Assembly (NCBI GenBank): GCA_037355855.1
Contig: CM074763.1
Location: 496,001-560,000, forward strand
DNA from: Pseudo-nitzschia pungens
Lineage: Eukaryota; Bacillariophyta; Bacillariophyceae; Bacillariales; Bacillariaceae
Direction: 5' to 3'
DNA: 64,000 nucleotides
The translations under genes and the position numbers were made by a program. Below, one piece after another: positions 48,101 to 58,558 of the stretch. Position 1 is the stretch's first letter. Every line of letters starts with the position of its first letter. The notes under the pieces are model-generated. The model made no database searches. It worked only from the letters and a program-made list of their open reading frames with translations, and was not told the origin of the DNA.

Positions 48101-49847
48101 TGTTTCAATCTAGTACTTCTTCGGGACCTCTGCTTCGATGCTTCTTTGATGCTGTTTACCGTGAACGCGGAGGGAAAGCAGCTCAGGACAAAATGAACAG
48201 CGCGTTTGGTGGGCTGAGCGCGTTGTGTCCCGGACCAGCGGTTCGACAGCTTGCCAGCGTTGCGACCGACCGATACAAAGAGGCGCACGGGAACAATGAC
48301 GATCCGGCTACCAGGCATGCGTCGGCACTGGTTTTGAGGTCGATCGCAGTCAAGGCTTCTCAACAATTTTCGAACCCGGGTAACACAGATGTATGGTGCA
48401 GGAAAGTCCTTCCAATGTCGTTTCTCGGCATGAGAGATACTGACAAAGCCACTGCATCACTGTGGCGGGAGGTCTGGGAAGATGGAGGCGCCGCGATTGA
48501 CCTCGGTTCTTCCAACAACGATACGGGAAACACTCTCGAGGAAAATCTACTTCTCGGTCTCACAAGAGAATGCGTGAAGGCGTTGGAAGACCGTTCTTGG
48601 TCGCGAAGAGTAACAGGAGCAGTTGCCCTCGCTAGTCTTGCGGAGAAAGAAATTCTTGCCCCGCCACCCCGTCGCCTAAATGGCACGTACTCTGGGTCGG
48701 AACAAGCACGGGCCAGGAAAAGAGCCAACGCTAGCCGCATTGGACTTTTCGCGTTGGTTCAATTGGTGACAAGGAATCGAATATGGACCGGGAAGCACGA
48801 AGTGGTGCGCGCAGCAATTCAGGTCCTCAAGGCGTGGATTCCTGTAGCTGTTGCAGAGGAAGCTAAGGGACTTCTCGGAGGTTTAGAGTTGCGTCCGGTC
48901 ATCCTTGGCGATTCAACATCCGACAAGGATCTATTTGTTGGCGACGCATTCTTCCTGAAAGAAGTTAAGGAAAACAACGCAACTTTCGGACGAAAGTGAT
49001 TGCGAAGACGATGGTATGCCATCAGCTGAACCTTGTTCAACGACCGAGATCCCTACCCCTTGTAATTCCTGGAATCTGCCGTCTGCTTTTGATGCAGTCT
49101 TTTCCATCCAAAAATTCCTTGCGATCCGTTGCAACGGAAGAAGTTCTTCCGTACAGATCCAGTGTGCTTCCAAACGTTAGAAGTGCTATTGAAAGCGCTT
49201 CCCGACACTGACGATGGATCGAAGTTCCGACAAAGCATAGTGTCCTACCTGACTCCGAAGTTGTGGGATGTCTTTCGCCATACTACCAGCAATCAGTCAT
49301 CTCCCACTGAGTCTCCATTGATTGTCGCTAGATCAATCCACTGTTTTTCCAGTTCCCTTTGGCCGGGAATGGAATTGACGCAGGTGGAGAAAGACCTCGG
49401 AAATGGACAGTTCAGTGCTATCTCAGACCTTCCTGTTCCATGTCGATTTCACAAAGCAGTCAGCTTGGACGGTGAGAGAAGCTGCCGCCAAGGGTGCTTC
49501 GAGACTTGCCCGCTGTGCCGATTTGGAAACCTTGCAGAGACGTCAGGCTGTGTCAACGCTTGTAGAGATTGCAGGCATAGCTCTGAAAGACAGGCGGTTC
49601 TGGAAGGTTCGGTTTGGAGGACTCGAAAATATTGCAGTCCCTTGTCTTGCGCGTTGGGGATGGTTCGCGAGCGGGTGCAAGGCACGATTTGTCAACAACC
49701 GTGCAAGACAAACAGATGGTGCTGGAAACCGTTCTGCCCTACAAGGAGAACATCCAAGCTTTGGCGAAGCGCTCCTTGAATGATTCCGAAGCAAAAGTCA
49801 CCGCACTTTCGACCAACATCTTGGGTGTTCTCTCTACTTGGCCCTAA
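42121..49847 (+). CDS. ECM29: Proteasome adaptor/scaffold ECM29 with several frame breaks
   Basis: Four exons: 42121-45712, 45862-47010, 47104-47840 and 47912-49847. Introns of 149, 93 and 71 nt restore frame exactly (HE-R-LQPGMTS, ASY-D-PNKRTREQ, RIQ-V-SQNSP). The product is an all-helical HEAT-repeat protein of about 2,470 residues. The N terminus (SLNRVSHKLAMVDSAQKLQT, then LPRLLQRIG) and the ASYDPNKRTREQMETLW, ARVGACGALGQICVG and LPMSFLGMRDTDK stretches match ECM29, which tethers and checks 26S proteasomes. Within exons the frame shifts near 44195, 44428, 48985, 49120, 49430 and 49620, mostly by one extra base beside short homopolymers, without stop-rich decay. Low-complexity Ala/Ser/Arg inserts lengthen it beyond the roughly 1,850 residues of animals. 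It is either a gene with assembly indels or an early pseudogene. Confidence 0.85.
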
Positions 49848-50715
49848 TCCAGTACTAGCTGTAAATAGTAGTAGTAGCATTCTTATTATCCATGCATTAC
49901 TAGTACTAGTACTAGAAGTGTTTCTCGCCACTTGAAAATAACAGTTTTTTAAAAATTCGACCACGACTTTAGTCCGATAGCGAGTAGAGGAATGCTGTTG
50001 CTTTGCAGAAGAGAATGGCGGGTTTATACTATTATGTCAGAAGAGGACGACGCAGTGTGCAAAGATGTATTTTGAACTCATCAGAATTGCTGGTTCATAA
50101 ACTACTAGTAGTAGTAGTACTACTACTAAACTGCTGCTAGTACCAGTATATTGTGGAAGCAAGAGCAACAGATGCACCAAACTCTCCTTCTCTCGTCCGC
50201 TACTTCTTTGACTCCGCTTCTTGACCTCGTGCTTGTTCTTGTACCCCTTTGCAAACATTACAAGAATAAGTTAACCTTGTCGGGGGAACGTCTTCGTCCT
50301 TCTTTTGTCAAAAACGTTACGCTTTCAAATCTATTCTATCTATTCTACTTTCCCCGATCCCCTCGTAGTGGTTGCATTATTTTTGCGATTCTGACGTGTT
50401 CCAAAAAAGGCGCGATCCAATCCACCCAATGAAATTCTTTTTTGTTCTTCAAAAGCATCTGCATTTATTCTTCTTTTGGCACCCCGAAAGCGACGTCTTC
50501 AATTTTCAGCGATTCTTGTGAAGTTGTGCGTTGTGCATCGGGTCGTTCGTTGGTCGTTCCTGCCGAGTTAGTTTGGGCAATGATGGCGTCGTGAGTTTTG
50601 AATTGTGACAACACGTCCTCTGTTCGGACAATTCCCATTTTCTCGGAATTTGCAAGCGTTGACGAAATTCACTGCAAGAGTGTTCGAGTCCGAAGCAACC
50701 CCATCGCCCACAACG
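49848..50715. other. Intergenic with AGT/ACT tracts
   Basis: AGTAGTAGTAG and ACTAGTACTAGTACTAG follow the ECM29 stop at 49866-49916, with a second run at 50101-50128. TTAACCTT is at 50271-50278. No gene seen. Confidence 0.45.
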
Positions 50716-53362
50716 ATGACGTCTCCGGGTCGAGTTTTACTGACAGCGGCTCTGGCATCAGAGATCACTAGCGGGGTCCAATCCTTTTTGATGCCGGTTG
50801 GCTTCACCTCGGTGCAACATCAACTGCCGGTTCGTCATCGTAGAGAAAGCGACGGTGACATTGGCTTCCGTGGAGGGCTTTCTGGGAACTCGCGGCTGTC
50901 CTCCCATTATTTCAACGACGATGATCAGTGGGGCGACCATCTCGATCCCGTGCAGGGATCAGCGGGATTCGTATGAGTATTATTCTCCGCAGCAGGAATC
51001 ACACGATTTCTATCCGCCGCAGCAAGAATTTCAAGAGTTTCATTATTCCTCGCGACAGCAGGAGTCGTACGACTTCCATCGCGAATGGGATCCGCAACCG
51101 GATGAAATTCGGCAATCGATGCCTCAGGTCCCCAAGAGAGCAATCGTGGGCGGGGCCGCCCTGGGAACGATGATTGGCGATCAACAGGTGCCGTTGGCAT
51201 CGGTGCCGGAGCAGAGCCAGTCCTTTCGGATTCCTCCGAGGTCGGGGCTCCCGAAGTTCGGTCCATCGGTCCGATCGGATTCAACGGTTTTGCGGGATGC
51301 GTCGCGCGAGGTAACGCTGCCGTATCTCGAACGACAAATCGAGGAAGCCGAAGAGGCCCTCCGCCAGCGGGAATCCCCAGTCCCGGTAGTTGCAAGCACC
51401 GAGGAAGAGGCCGCGATAGCAGCTATGCCAGGTGCTGCACAATCCAGTTATTCAAAACCAGAGGCGACTCCTCCGTATTTGGAAAACGAAATCAAAAACG
51501 CAGAAGAAACTGCGCTCGCGTTCGGCGCCTCTGTACCGGTTGCTGTTGGCGCGGAGGAAGAAGCCACCAAACCTATGGCTTCCTTCGTCGAGGCTCCGAC
51601 CGAGCAACCAGAGACGGCTCTCCCATACGTGGAAAAGCAAACTAAGACCGCGGATGAGAGTGCTTCTTTGAACGAATTCTCTCCACCAGTAGTACCTATC
51701 TCTGAGGCGGCAGCTCCTCTGACTATTGCAGAGGTTGCGAATGTGCAACCAGTGGTAGCGCTTCAGTACTCGGCGCAGGAAATCCCTTCTCCGGTTGCGG
51801 CAAACGCAGAGGCAAAAGTGACAGAATCCGCTGCCACTGTGGCGAAGGCCACAGGCACGCAATCAGGGGCGACACTGCCGTACCTGGAAGAGCAAATCAA
51901 AGCTGCGGAAGAGTCTGCCTACCAATCATCCGCGTCTGTTGTCGCGAGTGTGGAGGTCACTGCTACCAAGACTGTCGCTCCCGCTGCGGATACGACGGCA
52001 GCACAACCGTCCTTTGTCCGTTACACCAAGGAAAAAATTCCGGGATGGGTTGAAACCGGCCAGAAGGTATACGATGCGACGGCGCCCAAGGTGGTTTCCG
52101 GCGGAAAAAAGGCCTTCGCCGAGTTTGACCGTCGGGTGACACCCAAAATTATCGAAAAAGAGCACGAGCTACTGGGAGACGCCAACAGTGCCATTCTAGA
52201 TCAGACGCTGTCGAGCGTTGCCCAGGCGGGGAAAATGGTCGCGGGAATGATGGGCAAGGCGATTTCCATGGGAATCGAGGGCGGTGTACAGGTGGCCAAG
52301 GCGACACCCGAGGTTATCGAGGCGGGGAAACAGATGTACAACACCCTGGACCAGAAGATCGTGCCCGAGGTTGTAGACACTACCCGGAAAATGAAAACGA
52401 TCGTCGACAAGACCGTCCCGGAGGTGGTTGACGCTGGCAAGCACGCTTACGATATCATCATGCCGGAGATGATGAACGCCGAGAGGCAAGTTGCAAAGAC
52501 AGTGAGATCGGGGGTCGATATGGCAATGCCCATGGTTATGGAGACACAGAAAAAAGTCACGCCGGTGCTAAGCAGTATCGAACACGACCTGCTGGGAGAC
52601 GAGGGTGCGCAGCGACTGGAAACGAGCGTTGCGCAAACGGCGCAGCAGGGGCGGACCGCCATCCGAACTGCGGGGAGGGCGATCCCCGAGATGGCCTCGT
52701 CGGTGAAGAAGGCAGCCGACAGTGTCGTAGACACCGGAAGCAAGATTTCTAAGGCCGTGCCATTGGTGGTCGAATCCGGGCAGCAAACCTACCAATCGGT
52801 CGACCGAAGTGTCTCGAGTGCCGTGTCCACGATCAAGGACATTAGTAGCGATATTGGTGCGTATGCTTTTGGGTGGGGTTGAATTACTCGAGCTGTGTTT
52901 TCGGACACGGCTTCGGTTGTGAGCTTGCAACTTCGTGTGCGGGAAATGTGGTGCGAGTGTTTTGTGCCAAAAACAAGGATCTGTGTCTAACCGATTTGGC
53001 TCTTTGCGTCTCTCGAATCAATCGTATTTTCGCACCGCCGTTTCGGCACAACCATAGATCGAGCCGCGGGGAAAACGATGTACGCTATGGAAGAGAACAT
53101 GTATCGCGCCGCGAATGCTGTCGACAAGGCGATTCCTGTCGTCCTGGAGACGAGCCGCAAGGCTGCCGCGACGGGGGCACAGATCGCCAAGACGGTGGAA
53201 ACCGGAGGCAAGGCAGTTTTGGAAGACGTGTCCGGACTCGTGGACGATGTCACGGTCGACCAAACCATTGATTCGGCCACGAAACGGTTTGCCGCCACCA
53301 AGCCCATCTATCGGGATTTCACGGCTTCCGTCAACGATCCAAACAGCATGGGAAAGCTGTAA
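50716..53362 (+). CDS. Repetitive amphipathic-helix protein with secretory/plastid-like leader
   Basis: The N terminus from ATG 50716 (MTSPGRVLLTAALASEITSG, then VQSFLMP) looks like a leader with an ASAFAP-like site. This frame ends at 50976; the main frame is shifted by one base and takes over around 50950 (RDQRDSYEYYSPQQES), so there is a frame break or short intron there. The main frame continues to 52856, then a 201-nt intron (G|GTGCGT...CATAG|AT) joins SSDI-D-RAAGKTMYAMEENM and ends at 53362. The middle has about five diverged 45-50-residue repeats beginning LPYLExQIxxAEE. The C-terminal 330 residues are Ala/Val/Lys-rich amphipathic helices with recurring PEVVDAGKxxYD, resembling lipid-surface or LEA-like proteins. 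HELLGD/HDLLGD occurs twice. No family recognised. Confidence 0.65.
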
Positions 53363-54545
53363 GGGAAGGAGGAGGAACTCGTTTCCGTGGCCAAAACGAA
53401 AAATATCTGCCTGTTTTCAACACAAAAGAAATGTATAAATATATTATGGGATGAAAGTGATGTTTGCGGAAAAAGAATCCGACGGAGCAAAATGGATCGC
53501 ACGTTTCAGAGTGATCTGTTTCCAGATCCGCCGGTGAAAAACGTTGCACGGGAAGTGATAGCTGGGGCTATGTATTGAAAGTTGTTGTTGCATTACTATT
53601 TAAGATTAAGTATGTATAAGTTATGTTCTTTTTTCAGCGTTCACTGCGTGTGCATGTGTCAGTTGCTTTGGTGCTTGATAAATTGCGTCTTTGCCAAGAC
53701 CATAGTACCAAGTCGCAGTTCGATACTATGATGTTTCATCTCGAACGCAAACCCCATTATTCATTCACTTTGCGTCACTGTTGCTTTGGGCTTTGTTGGT
53801 TCACAGACGTGTTTCGAACGTCTCCGATGTATCCGATGGAAATTATCCGAAACGGCACTGAAGGAAGAGCTACTCGTACTACTAGCTCTTGATCTCATCG
53901 TCGAAGGACGTATGCCTTGACTAGTAGTAGCCGTAGCGTACATGATAAGTTTTGATGGCCCTACTGCTGTAAAAAGCAAACAACTCTAGGACATTTGTCA
54001 CCTGACTCATTTCATCATTACTAAGCAGTTGAAAGGTAGACAAGCCAGCAACCAGCAACTATCCAGCGGCAATCTGATTTGTCGAACAGGGAGGAATTAT
54101 GACAATAATGACATCCATAAGTATTAGTATTGGTAATAGTTGCTAGATAATACTAGCCAGTACCGCCATGCTAGAGAGCAAACTTGAGCTGCTGGCATTA
54201 CTACTAGAAGCAAAAACAAAACAAGAAGCAACGAGCCAAAAATATTGAGAAGAAATGGAGACGTGGTGGCGTTACAGAGGAAGCATTTTGTTTGTACTAC
54301 ATCAAGAAGAAGTCCCATCAGTACCACCACCACCAGCAGCAGCAGCAGCAGCAACAACAGGGGGAGAGGACCACAACAGTTACTCCTCCTCGTGGTATTA
54401 CTACCACCAGCACTTATTTGGGAGAGGAGCAAAGAAGAAACAACTCCGTCAAGCGGTTCAATCTCCTTTGTTCTTCCAAATTATCACAGAAGACCGCCGT
54501 CACCAGACACAACTATTGCTGTAAGTTTCGGATGCTGTGTTGTTG
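53363..54545. other. Intergenic, no gene seen
   Basis: AT-rich, with ACTAGTAGTAG near 53919 and a CAG/CAA run near 54325-54360. Short frames only. Confidence 0.45.
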
Positions 54546-55930
54546 AATTGAATTGAATTGAATTGAATTGAATTGAATTGAATTGAATTGAATTGAATTG
54601 AATTGAATTGAATTGAATTGAATTGAATTGAATTGAATTGAATTGAATTGAATTGAATTGAATTGAATTGAATTGAATTGAATTGAATTGAATTGAATTG
54701 AATTGAATTGAATTGAATTGAATTGAATTGAATTGAATTGAATTGAATTGAATTGAATTGAATTGAATTGAATTGAATTGAATTGAATTGAATTGAATTG
54801 AATTGAATTGAATTGAATTGAATTGAATTGAATTGAATTGAATTGAATTGAATTGAATTGAATTGAATTGAATTGAATTGAATTGAATTGAATTGAATTG
54901 AATTGAATTGAATTGAATTGAATTGAATTGAATTGAATTGAATTGAATTGAATTGAATTGAATTGAATTGAATTGAATTGAATTGAATTGAATTGAATTG
55001 AATTGAATTGAATTGAATTGAATTGAATTGAATTGAATTGAATTGAATTGAATTGAATTGAATTGAATTGAATTGAATTGAATTGAATTGAATTGAATTG
55101 AATTGAATTGAATTGAATTGAATTGAATTGAATTGAATTGAATTGAATTGAATTGAATTGAATTGAATTGAATTGAATTGAATTGAATTGAATTGAATTG
55201 AATTGAATTGAATTGAATTGAATTGAATTGAATTGAATTGAATTGAATTGAATTGAATTGAATTGAATTGAATTGAATTGAATTGAATTGAATTGAATTG
55301 AATTGAATTGAATTGAATTGAATTGAATTGAATTGAATTGAATTGAATTGAATTGAATTGAATTGAATTGAATTGAATTGAATTGAATTGAATTGAATTG
55401 AATTGAATTGAATTGAATTGAATTGAATTGAATTGAATTGAATTGAATTGAATTGAATTGAATTGAATTGAATTGAATTGAATTGAATTGAATTGAATTG
55501 AATTGAATTGAATTGAATTGAATTGAATTGAATTGAATTGAATTGAATTGAATTGAATTGAATTGAATTGAATTGAATTGAATTGAATTGAATTGAATTG
55601 AATTGAATTGAATTGAATTGAATTGAATTGAATTGAATTGAATTGAATTGAATTGAATTGAATTGAATTGAATTGAATTGAATTGAATTGAATTGAATTG
55701 AATTGAATTGAATTGAATTGAATTGAATTGAATTGAATTGAATTGAATTGAATTGAATTGAATTGAATTGAATTGAATTGAATTGAATTGAATTGAATTG
55801 AATTGAATTGAATTGAATTGAATTGAATTGAATTGAATTGAATTGAATTGAATTGAATTGAATTGAATTGAATTGAATTGAATTGAATTGAATTGAATTG
55901 AATTGAATTGAATTGAATTGAATTGAATTG
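54546..55930. repeat. (AATTG)277 pentanucleotide satellite, apparently perfect
   Basis: 1,385 bases of unbroken AATTG units, exactly 277 copies as written, with no substitution noticed. The flanks are TTG-rich on both sides. Because 5 and 3 share no factor, all three minus-strand frames stay open and spell the same Gln-Phe-Asn-Ser-Ile cycle, producing a spurious 525-codon frame. The array ends 438 bp upstream of the NAA80-ACTMAP fusion gene. Confidence 0.98.
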
Positions 55931-56368
55931 TTGAATGTCTAGTGTTATTGTGCTACTACTACTAGTATGATAGCCCTGGGAAAGGATGCTCAATGCAGCA
56001 GTCCCCTCTTGCCACCGAGTCACGATTGCCAAGAAGACCAACCGAAAACTTTTGGGAAAAAGCACGTAACAATTCAAATCTCAAATCGCACCGGCCAAAT
56101 CAAAGTGGAGTTTCTCAAGTTCTTCAACCGAAAAGAGTTTTCATGAAAGGATTGGAACGACGTTTTGTTGAACCGAAACGTTTCGCTGATTGAAAGGCAT
56201 CACCGCTGGCTGTGTAGAAAGGGCATTTTGCAAAAAGTCCGAGGCTTGTAGTGGTGGCGCGTTGCCGGTTGCCGGTTGCCGCTTGGATCGTGCATCGGCC
56301 TTTCTGGCAAAGGAAACAAGCAACGCCGATTGAGCTTCGATATTGAATCCTGAGCGGGTCATTCCAGA
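55931..56368. other. 5' flank of the NAA80-ACTMAP fusion gene
   Basis: Includes ACTACTACTAGTATGATAG (55953-55971) and GTTGCCGGTTGCCGCTTGG near 56266-56285. No gene seen; no TAACCTTAC copy noticed. Confidence 0.4.
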
Positions 56369-58321
56369 ATGTCTTTGACCGCACAATCCGTGCAATCGAT
56401 TGGTGATCTGTTTCTCGTTCGGGTCTTCCGCAAAGCCGACGGCAACGGCGCGGATAGCGAGCTCGACTGTGGGGAGGAGAGTCTCCGAAACGATTCCGGC
56501 GGCGATCAGTCAATCATAGACCAAACTCCATCCTCCGTCGTGTCATCGTGGGTTGGGTTGGCGGCAAAAGCACTCCAGGAACAATGGCCTCGGCAAGAAG
56601 AAGAACATGAACGAGTACGAGGACAAGAACAAGAACAAGAACAAGAACAAGAACAACAAGAAGAACAACAGTCAGGGCCTTTGAATGTGGGCGAAACGAA
56701 TCCAATCGGCAGCGAATCCATACCCAAAGACGCAGACAATAATGGCAAAGTCGACGATTGTGGCTATTACCGAGACTACATTGTCCATCACGAGCAATCC
56801 TTCCCCCGTTACAGCCTGGCATGCAGTTACCTGCTGGTTCAGCAGAAGGCGGGCGAACGCGAAGCGAGCGAAACCACGGTCGTGGGCCACGGCAGGCTCA
56901 CGGAATGCTACGAGAGTGCGGGAGGCAATGCGGCAGCAGCCACGTACATTCTCATCCACCCCGAGTGGCGGGGAAAGGGAATGGGGAAACGACTCCTCCG
57001 TCTCCTGGAACTGGAAGCCCGGTCGGAGGAACGGCTCGGCTGCCAGTACCACTTTGTGTATCTCTGGTGCAAGAAATCCACCGCCCCCTTTTACGAACAA
57101 AGCGGGTATCTGCGTTCCCGGAATCGGGTGAGCCTGCAACGGCCGTGCCTCAAGGCTCTGGCCGCCAGCAGCGTGCAGTCCCTGGAAGCCATCCTTCAGC
57201 GCCGCCGGGAGCACCTCCCGACCGCTGCTTCAACGGAGGTACACGGGAAGGCAGGCAAGTCCGAGAAGAAACTGGAGACGGTGGTGCTATTGCCCTCGGC
57301 GTCCTCCAACAAAAACAAAACGAAAAACAGCACGCATGGCAACCAAGAGCAGGATGTTCCGCAAGAGGAAGACGTCTGGCTTCGCAAACGTCTCGTCGAT
57401 CACGTGGAATCGATCCGGATTTCCGAGACGAATCGAATGGACGAGCTAAACGAATTCATCGAATCGATCCATCCATTGGACGCTGCGTGCAATAATACGA
57501 GAGGTTCCTACTGCTATCGATGGAATCCTTGCGTCCCGTGGCAAATGCAGATCGGACCTTCCTGCGGATTGACGGCCATTCGAATGGTCCGAGACTTTTA
57601 CTGTTCTGCCAACCAAGGGGCTCCGGAACAAGCACACAGCGGAGAGTCGATACCCGAACGCTCGTCGCTGTTGGTCGATGCGCAAAACCGTGGTTACACG
57701 CAAGACGGTGAAATTTTTGATGCCAATCATCTGAGGGAGTTGATGGAAGACCAACTCATCGCGGTCACCAAACACGGTTTCTCCCTCGGCAACGACAGCA
57801 ACGGGTGTGTGAATTCTCTACATGTGCGGATGAGGGAAACGTTCACCGTGACGGTTGGAGAAATAGAGTCCACTCTGCGACTGGGCGGTCTTTGGATTCT
57901 TCCCTACGATTCCCACCCGCGATCGAAACTGCCCTGCAAGATGCACGGGAAACACGCTCACTGGGGGATACTCGTTGGAATTTTGTGCTCGCGGCAAAAA
58001 TCCGGGACAGCGACCACGGACGATCGGGAATCCTCCTCCTCTTCGCTGATCCCACTAGAAGATGGTCCCGAGCTACTATTGAAAAACAATGATCGTTCAG
58101 CGGCCAACGCAAATGATCCATCCGGAGTGCATTGGGTTGTTCAGCACAGTCTTTCCTCCAAATGGGCCATCGCTTCCATGGACGAATGGGTCGACTCGAA
58201 CCGGCAATTGGTCTCCGTAAACGACACCAAGTTTACACTTGGCCGAGACGCAACCCTGAACCTGAAGGATAGAATGATACAAATATTGCCCGTGAATTCA
58301 CGTGACAGATGTGAAAACTAA
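56369..58321 (+). CDS. NAA80-like actin N-acetyltransferase fused to ACTMAP-like actin maturation protease
   Basis: Single exon, 650 residues. Residues about 60-265 form a GNAT domain of NAA80 type: LQEQWPRQ at 69-76 matches the family's substrate-side start, TTVVGHGRLTE at 169-179, and the acetyl-CoA loop RGKGMGKRLL at 201-210, then FYEQSGYL. A Gln/Glu run (86-101) interrupts the early part. Residues about 340-645 form a C39-like cysteine protease like human C19orf54/ACTMAP: QIGPSCGLTAIRM with Gln394 and Cys399, GGLWILPYD at 506-514, and KHAHWGILVG with His531; DSNRQLVSV follows. ACTMAP removes the acetylated first residue of actin, and NAA80 then acetylates the new N terminus. No proline-rich profilin-binding stretch is seen. 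No leader, so probably cytosolic. Both domains look catalytically intact; actin as substrate is inferred from homology. Confidence 0.9.
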   Translation: MSLTAQSVQSIGDLFLVRVFRKADGNGADSELDCGEESLRNDSGGDQSIIDQTPSSVVSSWVGLAAKALQEQWPRQEEEHERVRGQEQEQEQEQEQQEEQQSGPLNVGETNPIGSESIPKDADNNGKVDDCGYYRDYIVHHEQSFPRYSLACSYLLVQQKAGEREASETTVVGHGRLTECYESAGGNAAAATYILIHPEWRGKGMGKRLLRLLELEARSEERLGCQYHFVYLWCKKSTAPFYEQSGYLRSRNRVSLQRPCLKALAASSVQSLEAILQRRREHLPTAASTEVHGKAGKSEKKLETVVLLPSASSNKNKTKNSTHGNQEQDVPQEEDVWLRKRLVDHVESIRISETNRMDELNEFIESIHPLDAACNNTRGSYCYRWNPCVPWQMQIGPSCGLTAIRMVRDFYCSANQGAPEQAHSGESIPERSSLLVDAQNRGYTQDGEIFDANHLRELMEDQLIAVTKHGFSLGNDSNGCVNSLHVRMRETFTVTVGEIESTLRLGGLWILPYDSHPRSKLPCKMHGKHAHWGILVGILCSRQKSGTATTDDRESSSSSLIPLEDGPELLLKNNDRSAANANDPSGVHWVVQHSLSSKWAIASMDEWVDSNRQLVSVNDTKFTLGRDATLNLKDRMIQILPVNSRDRCEN

Positions 58322-58558
58322 CGGAATCACTCCATCGCATGTTGTCGCCGGACATCACCAATTTCCGTGCGTGGTTCTCTTGCTGCGACGCAAATACGTG
58401 GTTTCAGTCGTCTCCCTTTTTCCGTGACGAAAAAACTGTTTCGTTGTACGTGTGCGTGTAGCAGAAATCGATTGTACTTTTCAAGAGAATTGACTCCATA
58501 ACAACTATTGTTACAACATTATTTCACGACATGTCTTGCGTGACTTTTGGTTTTTTTT
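58322..58558. other. Convergent 3' intergenic region
   Basis: 237 bp between the fusion gene and the P450, which end facing each other. Nothing else seen. Confidence 0.5.

Noticed and set aside
54500..56077. A 525-codon minus-strand frame with a hydrophobic start and a Gln-Phe-Asn-Ser-Ile repeat
   Set aside because: A five-base repeat without an internal stop is open in all three minus frames by arithmetic; the short unique N terminus has no family support.
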